Assembly (NCBI RefSeq): GCF_025808395.1
Contig: NZ_CP075524.1
Span: forward strand, 1,116,001-1,180,000
Reading direction: 5' to 3'
DNA length: 64,000 nt
Source of the DNA: Microcella sp.
Lineage (GTDB): Bacteria > Actinomycetota > Actinomycetes > Actinomycetales > Microbacteriaceae
Program-made: the position numbers and the translations under genes
Notes under the pieces: model-generated
What the model saw: the letters and a program-made list of their open reading frames with translations, nothing else
Told to the model about the DNA's origin: nothing
Database searches by the model: none
Shown: positions 1 through 8,260 of the stretch, one piece after another
Position numbering within the stretch: position 1 is the stretch's first letter
How the letters are laid out: every line of letters starts with the position of its first letter

Positions 1-370
1 GCATCGCCCCCGCGAGGGGCATCGGGATGCGCGTCATCGCTCGACCGAGCCACGACCACAACCCGCTCACGACGATGAGCAGCCCGCACACAATGAATGC
101 GCCGATCGCCGCGCCGTACGAGCCCGTCGAGCCGCCAGCCGCGACGAGCAGCGCGGCGCCCGGCGTCGACCACGCGAAGCTCAGGGGCAGCTTCGACTGC
201 CACGACAGCAGCGCCGCGAGCAGCGCTTGCGCGATGCACAGCGCGAGCAGCCCGCTCGCCGCTTCGTCGGGGCTCGCTCCAACAGCGATGAGCCCCGCGA
301 TGACGATGGCGAACGAACTCGCGAACCCCGTGAGGGCGCCGATGACCCCGGCGATGATCGGCTGCAGCAC
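1..370 (-). CDS. BenE-family (benzoate/H+ symporter-like) transporter, 3' end outside window
   Basis: The reverse strand reads a hydrophobic protein beginning V(M)LQPIIAGVIGALTGFASS and continuing through AVGASPDEAASGLLALCIAQA and LSWQSKLPLSFAWSTPGAAL; these are hallmarks of the BenE family of inner-membrane aromatic-acid/proton symporters. About 123 residues (three or four membrane segments) are present and the rest lies beyond base 1. The start is GTG at 370-368, because an in-frame TAG lies only four codons upstream (382-380). It follows the GH31 glycosidase stop by 20 bases on the same strand, so it could be the last gene of the sugar operon, although an aromatic-acid transporter is an unexpected partner. 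The substrate cannot be told from sequence; many BenE homologues are uncharacterised. Family assignment is fairly sure, function is not. Confidence 0.8.
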   Translation of the reverse strand, partial: MLQPIIAGVIGALTGFASSFAIVIAGLIAVGASPDEAASGLLALCIAQALLAALLSWQSKLPLSFAWSTPGAALLVAAGGSTGSYGAAIGAFIVCGLLIVVSGLWSWLGRAMTRIPMPLAGAM

Positions 371-390
371 CTGCTCAGCCTAAGCCTGAG

Positions 391-2625
391 TCACGACCTG
401 AAGACGTCGCGCAGTGCGGCCCAGTCGGCGGCGCGCACGTAGACCGGCGCCTCGTGCCACGGCACCTCGGTGGTGTGGGTCGCGCCGCCCTCGACCTGCT
501 CGCCGCTGAACGCGTGCACCCACTCCCCCACAGGCAGTGTCGCCGTGTGCGACGTCGCACCCTCGGTCGTCACCGGTGAGACGAGGATGCTGCGGCCGAG
601 CATCCACTGCAGAGGCGCGCTCCACAGCCGCTCGTCGTCTGGCCAGTCGAAGAACAGCGGGCGCATGAGCGACGTGCCCCGCTCGATCGCCCACGCGCTC
701 TCGGCCGAGAGATGGGGCACGAGCCGTTCGCGCAGGTGCACGACGCTGCGCACCGCAGGCAGCACCCGCTCGTCGCCCGTTCGCTCTGCGATGTTCCACG
801 GCGTGCGATCACGGCTGGGCGAGCGGTGGTGGTTGAACTCGCTGTGGTACTGCATGATCGGCACGAACGCGGCCGCAGCCATCGAGCGCAGGTACAGCTC
901 GGGCGTCGGAATCTCGCCGCTGAAGCCGGCGATATCCCACCCCCAGTAGAGCATGCCGCTCGCGGTGGCGTTGAGGCCGGCGAAGAGCGACCAGCGAAAC
1001 GCCTCCCACGTGGAGTTCTCGTCACCCGCCCAGATGGCGCCGTGGGCCTGGGCTCCTGTGAACCCGGCGCGCGAGAAGGTCACGGGCGCCTTGCCGGCAC
1101 GGCGCAGCAGATCGCCGTAGGCCTTCGCATAGGCGACCGGGAAGGTGTTGTTGGCCTCATCGCCACGGCGACCGTCGAGGTAGAGCAGCTCACGACCCCA
1201 AGCGTGCTCGCCGCCGTCGGTCTTGAAACCGTCGATGCCGAGCTCGTCGACGAGATAGCGCCGCTTCTCTGTCCACCATTCGGCCGCTCGCTCGTCGGTG
1301 AGATCGGGCATGAGCCCGAGCGGAAACCACCAGCCGCGGTTGCGATACGGCCGTGGCCGGCCGTCTGGCCCCGGTTCGCGGATGAGCACGCCCTCGCGCA
1401 CCGCTGCCTCTGCGTCGTGGCGGGTCTGCCCCCGGGGGTGCGGTCGCATCTTGATGAGCGGAATCTGCCAGAGCAGCAGGGCGATGTCGCGCGCGTGCAG
1501 CTCGTCGACCATGCCCTTCGGGTCGGGCCACGCGCCCTCTGCCGGAAAGGTGAAGTCGGCCAGGCGCATCGGCCCGCCATCGACCCGCGGGGTGTACTGC
1601 GCGTCGCGCCAGATGTGGAAGGTGCTCTCGTCGCTCCACGCTTCGATGACGATGCTGCCCACGGGAATGTCATGCTCGCGATGCGCATCGGCCTGGCGCA
1701 TGACCTCGGCTTGCGTGTTCCACTCGTTGCCACTCGCCCAGAGCCTCAGCACCCAGTCGGGCAGTTGCTCGGGCCTGCCGACCTCGGCGAGAAAGGCGTC
1801 GAGCACGTCGTGCGGGGTGCCGGTGTATGCGGCGACATCGAGCACCGCAGCCGCCGAGCTCGCTGCATCGATCTCGGCCTCGATGACCAACCGATCGGGG
1901 GCAGACGCGCCCACGTCGAACCAGACGCGGCGCGACGTGCGCACGTGAAAGCCCCAGCCGCGCCCGCCCACGACGTGCGCGAAGGGCATCGGCAGGTAGG
2001 TCTTGCGCTCGGCTCCCTGCGACTTGTACTGCTCGAAGACGACCGAATCGAGGGATGCTCCCCGGTGGTCGAGCGCGTCGAACCGTTCTCCGAAACCACT
2101 GACATGCTCGCCGGGCGCGAGCGCGAGTGCGAAGCGCACGCGCCGCAGACGCTCACCGTCATCGAGCACCTCGACGCTGCCCGCGATGAGACCGGCCGCA
2201 GCATCCACCGCCACCATGCCGTCGTCGACGCTGCGCCACGCTGCGACGCGCAGGTCGAACCAGCGCGTGCTCTGCGAGCGCGGCGCCGAGCTCGGGCCGC
2301 CCACGAAGCGGTAGCGGTAGGCGCGGTGCGGCTCGAGGTCGGTGAGGGTCACCGAGAACCCGCTCTGCGCCCGCGCGAGCCGCGCTTGCGCGCTCGCGAG
2401 GTGCCCGCCGTCGACAGTCTGCCCGCGTGAGCGGCGAGCCGCCCGCTCGAGCGCATGCTCGGTGACGGTCGAGGCGTCGTGCCACTGCAACCGCACCTCG
2501 TCGACACCCGCAGAGGCGCGAACGCCGAGCGTGAGCGGCGTGCCCGCGACCGGGTCGACGGGGTCACGCTGCTCGGTATCGATCGAATAGGGGTGCCCCG
2601 AGCCGAACGGTGTGTGCCGAATCAT
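391..2625 (-). CDS. Glycoside hydrolase family 31 (alpha-glucosidase/alpha-xylosidase type)
   Basis: A 744-residue cytoplasmic enzyme without signal peptide. The N-terminal half is beta-sandwich (GFGERFDALDHRG, a GH31 N-domain signature). The catalytic barrel holds GIDGFKTDGGEHAWG, where the Asp of KTDGGE is the expected nucleophile, and IWAGDENSTWEAFRWSL, where the Asp of GDENSTW is the expected acid/base; AGFSGEIPTPELYLR and MQYHSEFN follow as in the family. GH31 enzymes cleave terminal alpha-glucosides or alpha-xylosides with retention. ATG 2625 is chosen because it overlaps the stop of the upstream GH15 gene (ATGA, 2622-2625), giving translational coupling. The same frame stays open upstream, but only as the antisense-free shadow of the GH15 gene. 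Together with the ABC importer it probably hydrolyses imported alpha-linked oligosaccharides to monosaccharides; the linkage is inferred only. Confidence 0.9.
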   Translation of the reverse strand: MIRHTPFGSGHPYSIDTEQRDPVDPVAGTPLTLGVRASAGVDEVRLQWHDASTVTEHALERAARRSRGQTVDGGHLASAQARLARAQSGFSVTLTDLEPHRAYRYRFVGGPSSAPRSQSTRWFDLRVAAWRSVDDGMVAVDAAAGLIAGSVEVLDDGERLRRVRFALALAPGEHVSGFGERFDALDHRGASLDSVVFEQYKSQGAERKTYLPMPFAHVVGGRGWGFHVRTSRRVWFDVGASAPDRLVIEAEIDAASSAAAVLDVAAYTGTPHDVLDAFLAEVGRPEQLPDWVLRLWASGNEWNTQAEVMRQADAHREHDIPVGSIVIEAWSDESTFHIWRDAQYTPRVDGGPMRLADFTFPAEGAWPDPKGMVDELHARDIALLLWQIPLIKMRPHPRGQTRHDAEAAVREGVLIREPGPDGRPRPYRNRGWWFPLGLMPDLTDERAAEWWTEKRRYLVDELGIDGFKTDGGEHAWGRELLYLDGRRGDEANNTFPVAYAKAYGDLLRRAGKAPVTFSRAGFTGAQAHGAIWAGDENSTWEAFRWSLFAGLNATASGMLYWGWDIAGFSGEIPTPELYLRSMAAAAFVPIMQYHSEFNHHRSPSRDRTPWNIAERTGDERVLPAVRSVVHLRERLVPHLSAESAWAIERGTSLMRPLFFDWPDDERLWSAPLQWMLGRSILVSPVTTEGATSHTATLPVGEWVHAFSGEQVEGGATHTTEVPWHEAPVYVRAADWAALRDVFRS

Positions 2626-3770
2626 GCGCCGACCTTCCGCTCGAGCCTCGCCGCGGGCATCACGTCGAGCTCGACCGCGAGCCGCACGAACATGGCGTGG
2701 CTCCACAGTAGCGGCGTGGCCACCGGGCCCCAGCGCTCGATCCACTCGTCGCGCCTCGAGGCGTCGAGCAAGTGATCGGGCACCTGCTCGGGCATGAAGC
2801 CTTCGGCCGTCTCGGTGCCGGCCGCCCAGACCAGCAGCCGCATCGCGGCCTCGCGGTCGCCGGCCCGCGCGTGCGCGAGCCCCAGAAAGCAGCTCAGCAG
2901 CGGCCACTGACCGCCGCCGTAGAACGTGTCGAGCAGATAGCGGTGCACACCGCCATCGACGCTGAGGTCTGACTCGATGGCCCGGATGCTCGCGAGCCCG
3001 AGCGAGCTCGTGGCGTCGATGACACCGAGCGGGGCGATCACCGCGGCGAGCGAGCCGTCGAGAGCCGTCGAGCCCAGCCACTTGCTGAGGTGGCCGTCGT
3101 GGCTGCCGCGCTCGGCGATCAGCTGGCGGGCCTGCAGTGCGGCCTCGCGCGCGGCGGATTCGACGTCGGGTTGCAGCACCGCGGCATTCGCCGCCGCCTC
3201 GAGGCCGGCGATGACGCAGCCGAGCGTCGAGACGTGCACCTCTTCTCGATGCTCCTCCCACCAGTCGTAGCAGGGGCGTCGCCAGGTGGCGAGCAGGTAG
3301 TCGACGCTGAGACGGATGCCCTGCCGCCACCGAGCCACATCGAGACCGTGGCGGCTCGCGTGGGTGACGCAGGCCCACACCCAGGTGCCGTAGCCGTCAG
3401 TCTGGAAGTCCCACCAGTCGTCGTCACCCTCGCCTCCGTCGAACGTGAATCGGGTGGGCAGCATGCGGTCATCGGGCAACGGCGTGCCGGCGGCCTCGGC
3501 GGCAACGATCTCGGCCACGTGGTCGCGGCGCTGGTCGAGCATCCGATCGCACCAGTCGAAGAATCGCGACGCCGACTCGACGGCGCCCGCCGCCGACATG
3601 CCGTCGGCAATGAAGGCTCCGTCGCGAAACCAGCTGTAGCCCTGGTAGGCAGAGAAGGTGGGGCTGGCGGGGTATGCACCGTCGGCGTCTTGCAGGCTCT
3701 CGATGAGCGCCACGCTGCGCGCGGCGAGGTGGGCGAGTCGATCAAGGTCGCTCGAAGTGGTCGTGGTCAT
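2622..3770 (-). CDS. Glycoside hydrolase family 15-like enzyme (glucoamylase/isomaltose glucohydrolase type)
   Basis: A 382-residue protein with no signal peptide. SAYQGYSWFRDGAFIADGM near residues 39-57 matches the GH15 (alpha/alpha)6 barrel signature YxWxRDxA, and DFQTDGYGTWVWA, TYGGGQWPLLSC-like and EGFMPEQVPD-like segments follow; the Glu residues around EEHREEVH and EGFMPEQ are candidates for the acid/base pair. It is shorter than bacterial glucoamylases with an N-terminal beta domain, and resembles intracellular single-domain GH15 enzymes such as isomaltose glucohydrolases. The start ATG 3770 (MTTTTSS) has GGAGGG nine bases upstream; an open frame continues upstream but lacks a better ribosome site. 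The downstream GH31 start overlaps its stop by four bases. The combination with GH31 suggests processing of isomalto- or related alpha-glucosides in the cytoplasm (inference). Confidence 0.82.
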   Translation of the reverse strand: MTTTTSSDLDRLAHLAARSVALIESLQDADGAYPASPTFSAYQGYSWFRDGAFIADGMSAAGAVESASRFFDWCDRMLDQRRDHVAEIVAAEAAGTPLPDDRMLPTRFTFDGGEGDDDWWDFQTDGYGTWVWACVTHASRHGLDVARWRQGIRLSVDYLLATWRRPCYDWWEEHREEVHVSTLGCVIAGLEAAANAAVLQPDVESAAREAALQARQLIAERGSHDGHLSKWLGSTALDGSLAAVIAPLGVIDATSSLGLASIRAIESDLSVDGGVHRYLLDTFYGGGQWPLLSCFLGLAHARAGDREAAMRLLVWAAGTETAEGFMPEQVPDHLLDASRRDEWIERWGPVATPLLWSHAMFVRLAVELDVMPAARLERKVGA

Positions 3771-3852
3771 GCTCGTGAGCCCTCCGGGGCGTGGCCGGGG
3801 AGGGGTTCCGGCGACTCGCGCCGCCGGAACCCCGCCAGAGGATGGACGTGGA

Positions 3853-5097
3853 TCAGCCGCCGATGACGGCGTTGATGCGCTCCTCGGCGCTCGCGAGGGC
3901 CTCTTCGACGGTCTTGCGACCGGCCTGGGCCTCGATGAGCTCTTCATTGATGATGTCTTGCATCTCTTGCTGACCGCGCTCGACGATCGGGGTGAGCGCG
4001 ATGCTGTCGAGCGAGTCGAACACTGCCTGACGGTTGGCGGGCAGGTCTTTCGTCAGGTAGACGGCGAGCTGCGCCTCGTCGCTGATCGGCGGAAGCTCCC
4101 ACCCCGAGTCGAGTCGCACGTCTACCATCGTCTGCGACGAGGTCAAGAACTCGGCGAACAGGGTTGCCGCTTCGATGTTCTCTGAGTTCGCCGACACACC
4201 GACCGCGTTCGAGAACACGGCGCTGGCCTGCTGCGTGTTGCCCGGCTCGACGGCGATGTCCCACCCGAACGGAACGTCGGCGACAGCGCCGAAGACCCAG
4301 ATGCCGGTGTGCATCATGCCGAGCTTGCCGTCACGGAACAGGTTGGTGTCGAAGTCAGGAGTGCCCTGACCCTGCTCGATGGTCGGCATGACCGTGCCGC
4401 TCTTCTCGGTGAGCCACTTCGCCGCCTCGATGCCGCCCGGCGTGTTGAACGCCACCGAGGTGCCGTCTGCGCTCAAGAACGACTCGCCGTTCTGCTCGAG
4501 CACCTTGTAGAACTCGTAGAACGACACCGGCTGGTGGCTGCCCCAGACGTCGTCACCGAGTGCGGTGATCGCCTCGGCCGCTGCCTTCTCGTCTGCCCAC
4601 GTCCAGTCAGACGTCGGGTAGTCGAGGCCCGCCTGGTCGAAGAGGTCGGCATTGTAGTAGAGCACGACGGCCGAGAACGAGCTGGGCAGGCCGTAGCTCA
4701 CTCCACCCGACGAGTAGGCCTCGACGAGCGACTCGCGGTATGCACCCGGGTTCGAGATCTCGAGCGGTGCGAGAGCACCGGCCGCGACCAGCTGCGGAAA
4801 GAAGTCGTAGTTCGAGTCGACCACGTCGGCGATGTTGCCGGCCGCGAGGTCGGTCTGCAGCGCCGTGAAGTAGTCGCCGTACGGCAACGTCGTGACCTCG
4901 ACCTTGATGGTCGGGTTCTCGGCCTCGAAGGCGTCGACGATCGTCTGAAGGTTGTCTTCGTTGCCTCCCGCCGAGATGAAGTTGCTGTAGGTGATGGTGA
5001 CGGTGCCCTCGGTCTCGGCAGGCTCGGTCGAGCAGCCTCCGAGCACGAGAGCGGTGGCGGCGGCGATGCCGACCGCTGCGATGAGTGATTGCTTCAT
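3853..5097 (-). CDS. ABC transporter sugar-binding lipoprotein
   Basis: A 414-residue solute-binding protein of the MalE/family 1 type. It begins MKQSLIAAVGIAAATALVLG with lipobox LGGC (Cys22), so it should be a membrane-anchored lipoprotein facing the cell wall. Typical family segments are GTVTITYSNFISAGGNEDN, FEAENPTIKVEVTTLPYGDY, a YYNADLFDQAGLDYP strand and a C-terminal NEELIEAQAGRKTVEEAL helix. The ATG at 5097 is preceded by AAAGGAG at nine bases. The gene lies between the permease genes and the GH15 gene, so it captures the sugar that the two permeases import. No ATPase gene is in the operon: as in many actinobacteria, a shared MsiK-like ATPase elsewhere probably powers it. The ligand is not readable from sequence; an alpha-glucoside is inferred from the glycosidases. 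Confidence 0.92.
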   Translation of the reverse strand: MKQSLIAAVGIAAATALVLGGCSTEPAETEGTVTITYSNFISAGGNEDNLQTIVDAFEAENPTIKVEVTTLPYGDYFTALQTDLAAGNIADVVDSNYDFFPQLVAAGALAPLEISNPGAYRESLVEAYSSGGVSYGLPSSFSAVVLYYNADLFDQAGLDYPTSDWTWADEKAAAEAITALGDDVWGSHQPVSFYEFYKVLEQNGESFLSADGTSVAFNTPGGIEAAKWLTEKSGTVMPTIEQGQGTPDFDTNLFRDGKLGMMHTGIWVFGAVADVPFGWDIAVEPGNTQQASAVFSNAVGVSANSENIEAATLFAEFLTSSQTMVDVRLDSGWELPPISDEAQLAVYLTKDLPANRQAVFDSLDSIALTPIVERGQQEMQDIINEELIEAQAGRKTVEEALASAEERINAVIGG

Positions 5098-5168
5098 GTG
5101 AGTGCTATCTCCTTTGATATTTCGGTACCGGTGGTGCGGATCGTGATGGATGGGTGGGTTCTCGAGGG

Positions 5169-5996
5169 CTACTTGATCCCCGAGCTGGCGACGCCCTGAA
5201 TGATGTACTTCTGGGCGAAGATGTAGAGCGCGAGCATGGGCAGCACGCTGATGACTGAGCCGGCCATGACGACGTCCCACGCCGTCGTGTACTGCCCTTG
5301 CAGGCCGGCGAGTGCGATCGGCAGCGTCTGCACCTCGGGCGATCGCAGCACGATGAGCGGCCAGAGAAAGCTGTTCCAGCTGCCCATGAACGCGAAGATC
5401 GTGAGCGTCGCCAGCGCTGGCTTGATGTTGGGCAGGATGATCGAGAAGAACACCCTGAAATGACCGGCGCCGTCGAGCGTTGCCGCCTCATCGAGTTCGC
5501 GCGGCACCTGATTGACGGCCTGCCGCAGCAGGAAGATGCCGAAGGCGCTCGCGAAGGTCGGCAGCAGGGCACCCAAGTAGGTGTTGAGCAGGCCGAAGGC
5601 CTTGAGCTGCGCGAACAGCGGCACCACGAGCACCTGCAGCGGAATCATCATGGTGGCGAGGTAGACCGCGAACACCACCCCGCGGCCGCGGAACGGCAGC
5701 CGGCTGAAGGCGTAGGCCGCCGTTGCGCTCGTGAACAGCTGCACGATCGTCGTGATGACGGCGAGCAGAAGGCTGTTCATGACCACTCGGGCGAACGGTC
5801 GCTCGGTGAACAGGGTCTCGTACGCCGCGAACGAGGGGTTCTCGGGCCAGAGCCTCGGGGTGATCGAGAACCCTGCTCCTGGCGTGATCGAGGTGATGAA
5901 GGTCCACAAGAACGGAAAGAACATCGCGGCAGCACCGGCGATGACGGCGATGTGCAGCACGACCCAGGCCGTGCGGCTCGTAGTGCGCTCACGCAT
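5169..5996 (-). CDS. ABC transporter permease, MalG/CUT1 type
   Basis: A 275-residue inner-membrane protein with six predicted segments, starting MRERTTSRTAWVVLHIAVI. The EAA loop appears as REDEAA-like PRELDEAATLDGAGHFRVFF (residues about 170-190), the site that docks on the ATPase coupling helix, and the C-terminus (KYIIQGVASSGIK) is the usual ending of MalG-type permeases in carbohydrate uptake family CUT1. ATG 5996 overlaps the upstream permease stop by eight bases (5989-5996), so the two subunits are translationally coupled and probably form a heterodimer. A 71-base gap separates it from the binding-protein gene, enough for the latter's own ribosome site. Confidence 0.93.
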   Translation of the reverse strand: MRERTTSRTAWVVLHIAVIAGAAAMFFPFLWTFITSITPGAGFSITPRLWPENPSFAAYETLFTERPFARVVMNSLLLAVITTIVQLFTSATAAYAFSRLPFRGRGVVFAVYLATMMIPLQVLVVPLFAQLKAFGLLNTYLGALLPTFASAFGIFLLRQAVNQVPRELDEAATLDGAGHFRVFFSIILPNIKPALATLTIFAFMGSWNSFLWPLIVLRSPEVQTLPIALAGLQGQYTTAWDVVMAGSVISVLPMLALYIFAQKYIIQGVASSGIK

Positions 5997-6942
5997 AGTG
6001 CACCCACCGCCTCTGACCGATGATCTGCACGACGGTGACCGAGAGGATCACCGCGAAGAGCATCCACGACAGTGCGGCGGCCTCACCCGCCTGCCCGTAG
6101 CGGAAGGTCAGGTCGTAGATCTGCTGCACGACCACCTGGCTCGAGCCTGCAGGGCCTCCCCCGGTCATGGCGTATACCTGGTCGAAGACCTGGAAGCCGT
6201 TGATGAGCGAGATCACGACGACGAAGAAGGTGCTGGGGCTCAGCATCGGCAGCGTCACATGCCGGAATCGGGCCCAGGCGCCGGCGCCGTCGACCTTGGC
6301 GGCGTCGTAGAGGTCGGTGTTGATCGCCTGCAGACCTGCGAGCAGGATGACCATGACGAACCCGAGGTCTTTCCAGGCGCTCGCGAGAATGATCGACGGC
6401 ATCGACCACGCCGGGTCTGTCCACCAGCCGGGGCCGTCGATGCCGACCCAGCCGAGCACGGTGTTGACCACGCCGTTGTTGGGGTTGAGCAGCCAACGCC
6501 AGACGATCGCGACCGCGATCCAGCTCGTGACGACGGGCAAGAAGTAGATGCCCCGCCAGAACGAGCGGCCCTTGAGCGCACGGTTCAGCGCGAGAGCGAG
6601 AATCAGCCCGCCCACGTACACGAGCGGCAGGTAGCCGACGATGTAGTACAGCGTGTTGCCGAATACTGCGCCCGTGCGCGGGTCTGCCAGCAGTTCGGCG
6701 AAGTTGTCGACGCCCACGAACTGCATCGGGGTGATGAGGTTCCAGTCATGAAGGCTGATCCACGCTGCCGACACCATCGGCACGAGCACGAACATCGCCA
6801 GCGGCACGGCGCTCGGCAGCAGGAAGGCCGCGACGGTGAGCGCATAGCGCCAGCCGCGAGACTTCTTCGGCCGCGCCGGCGTCGAGAGCGGCGCGCTCGG
6901 CGCGCGGTCGACGAGGCTCGTCTGCAGGGTCGAGACGCTCAC
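5989..6942 (-). CDS. ABC transporter permease, MalF/CUT1 type
   Basis: A 317-residue inner-membrane protein. A cytoplasmic N-terminus ending in RPKKSRGWRYALTVAAFLLP leads into six membrane segments. The EAA motif is TDLYDAAKVDGAGAWARFRHV, and ALNRALKGRSFWRGIYFLP is the conserved segment of MalF-type CUT1 permeases. It pairs with the 275-residue permease downstream. The start ATG 6942 overlaps the ROK-regulator stop by four bases (6939-6942), so regulator and transporter are co-translated from one message. The distance to its family is small enough that only the transported sugar is uncertain. Confidence 0.93.
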   Translation of the reverse strand: MSVSTLQTSLVDRAPSAPLSTPARPKKSRGWRYALTVAAFLLPSAVPLAMFVLVPMVSAAWISLHDWNLITPMQFVGVDNFAELLADPRTGAVFGNTLYYIVGYLPLVYVGGLILALALNRALKGRSFWRGIYFLPVVTSWIAVAIVWRWLLNPNNGVVNTVLGWVGIDGPGWWTDPAWSMPSIILASAWKDLGFVMVILLAGLQAINTDLYDAAKVDGAGAWARFRHVTLPMLSPSTFFVVVISLINGFQVFDQVYAMTGGGPAGSSQVVVQQIYDLTFRYGQAGEAAALSWMLFAVILSVTVVQIIGQRRWVHYA

Positions 6943-8159
6943 GAGTCGCCTCCGTGCACGGCGGCCTGCGCCACCAGCCGCCGACGCACGAGGTCGCCCT
7001 GCTCACCGGCGATGCCTTCGGCGTCGAAGGGGGTGGCGAGCACGAGGGTTGCCGCACCCTGCGCCCAGCTGTCGTCTTGCCATGACTCGACGGCCACGGC
7101 GACTCCGCGCCGTGACGGGATCAGCGCGGCGCGCAGGGCCGGCTCGAAGCCGAACGACCAGAGCGGCCAATCGACCGTGCCCTCGCCGAGAATGATGATG
7201 ATCTCGGGGTCGAGTACGTGCACGAGGCCCGCGAGCGTGCGGCCGAGCATGTGACCGGCTTCGCTGAAGATGGCACTCGCTGCAGCGTCGCCGTCGACTG
7301 CCGCACGACGAAGCGCCTCGATGCCCGAACCCGGCTCGATGACTCGGCGCTCGTGGGCGATGCGCACGAGCGCCTGCTCGCTGATGAAGGTCTCGAGACA
7401 GCCGCGATTGCCGCAGGTGCAGAGCGGCCCCTCTTCACGCACCGGAATGTGGCCGATCTCGCCGGCCGCGCCGCGCGAGCCGCGCATGATGGCGCCGTCG
7501 ATGACGACGGCCGCGCCGACGCCCGTGCCGATCGTCACGACGAGAAAGGTCTCGTGCCGACGACCGAGACCGTAGAGCCGCTCAGCCATGGCGACGGCGT
7601 TGACGTTGTTCTCGACGAGCACGGGCAGACCCAGCTCTCGGCGCAGCGTCGCCCCGATGGGCGCGTTGGTCCAGCCCAACTGGGTGGAGTTGACGATGCC
7701 CGTGCCTTGAGCATCCACTTCGCCCGGTACGCCGACTCCGACGCCGAGAAGGGGCGCATCTGAGCCGCCCGCGATGAACTGGCGCAGTCGGTCGGCGAGC
7801 GCGGCGAGCATCGTGGTGGCCGCAGCGTCGAAAGGCTCGCTCGCGGTGCGCAGCACCGTGCCGTCGATGCCGACCTCGACGAAGGCCACGTGATCGGCGG
7901 CGACTTTGACGCCGACCGCCCTGCCGGCGCTCGAGACCAGGCCGAGCATGCGGGCGGGCCGACCGCCCTGGCTGGGCTGGTGGGCGAGTTCACGGATGAG
8001 GCCGTCGGCGATGAGGTCTTTCGTGAGCTGCGTCATGAGGGCCGGCGAGAGTGCCAGCGATCGGGCGAGATCGGCGCGCGATGCCGGGCCGTGCGCACCC
8101 AGGTGGGCGAGAATCGCCGACCGGTTCACATCGGTTCGTGCTGTGGGGCGGAGCGCCAT
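6939..8159 (-). CDS. ROK-family transcriptional repressor, first gene of the sugar operon
   Basis: A 406-residue NagC/XylR-type regulator. An N-terminal winged helix (SRADLARSLALSPALMTQLTKDL, about residues 28-50) precedes a ROK sugar-kinase-like fold: a GVGVGVPGEVDAQGTGIVNS strand, TIGTGVGAAVVIDG as phosphate-loop remnant, and the zinc motif CTCGNRGCLETF typical of ROK proteins. The protein should bind DNA as a dimer and release it when an imported sugar binds. It is the first gene of a seven-gene minus-strand operon with overlapping or close neighbours, and its start ATG 8159 lies only about 22 bases after a predicted transcription start carrying a palindrome. Autoregulation is therefore likely (inference). 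The inducing sugar is unknown. Confidence 0.92.
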   Translation of the reverse strand: MALRPTARTDVNRSAILAHLGAHGPASRADLARSLALSPALMTQLTKDLIADGLIRELAHQPSQGGRPARMLGLVSSAGRAVGVKVAADHVAFVEVGIDGTVLRTASEPFDAAATTMLAALADRLRQFIAGGSDAPLLGVGVGVPGEVDAQGTGIVNSTQLGWTNAPIGATLRRELGLPVLVENNVNAVAMAERLYGLGRRHETFLVVTIGTGVGAAVVIDGAIMRGSRGAAGEIGHIPVREEGPLCTCGNRGCLETFISEQALVRIAHERRVIEPGSGIEALRRAAVDGDAAASAIFSEAGHMLGRTLAGLVHVLDPEIIIILGEGTVDWPLWSFGFEPALRAALIPSRRGVAVAVESWQDDSWAQGAATLVLATPFDAEGIAGEQGDLVRRRLVAQAAVHGGDS

Positions 8160-8168
8160 TGGTAACCC

Positions 8169-8217
8169 TTACTTCAGAACTAAAGAAACCATAGAATGAA
8201 GACGCGAAGCATGTCAA
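8169..8217 (-). promoter_or_regulatory. Promoter and candidate ROK operator of the sugar operon
   Basis: On the minus strand TTGACA (8217-8212) and TATGGT (8193-8188) are separated by 18 bases, a good primary sigma promoter. Directly downstream, over the expected start point, lies the imperfect palindrome TTACTTCAGAACTAA (8169-8183; arms of seven match at six positions), similar in style to TTAGTT..AACTAA operators of ROK repressors. A tandem 9-bp repeat, AAGCATGTC twice (8207-8224), covers the -35 box. The AT-rich patch stands out from the GC-rich surroundings. Repressor binding here would block transcription start; direct evidence is lacking. Confidence 0.6.
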
Positions 8218-8260
8218 GCATGTCGCGCGAACCCATCCCCCGACTGCACAGGAGCACTCG

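Noticed and set aside
712..2430. A 572-residue open frame on the plus strand opposite the GH31 gene
   Set aside because: It is the antisense shadow of a well-supported GH31 gene; composition is Arg/Ala/His-rich with no motif, as expected from GC-rich antisense reading.
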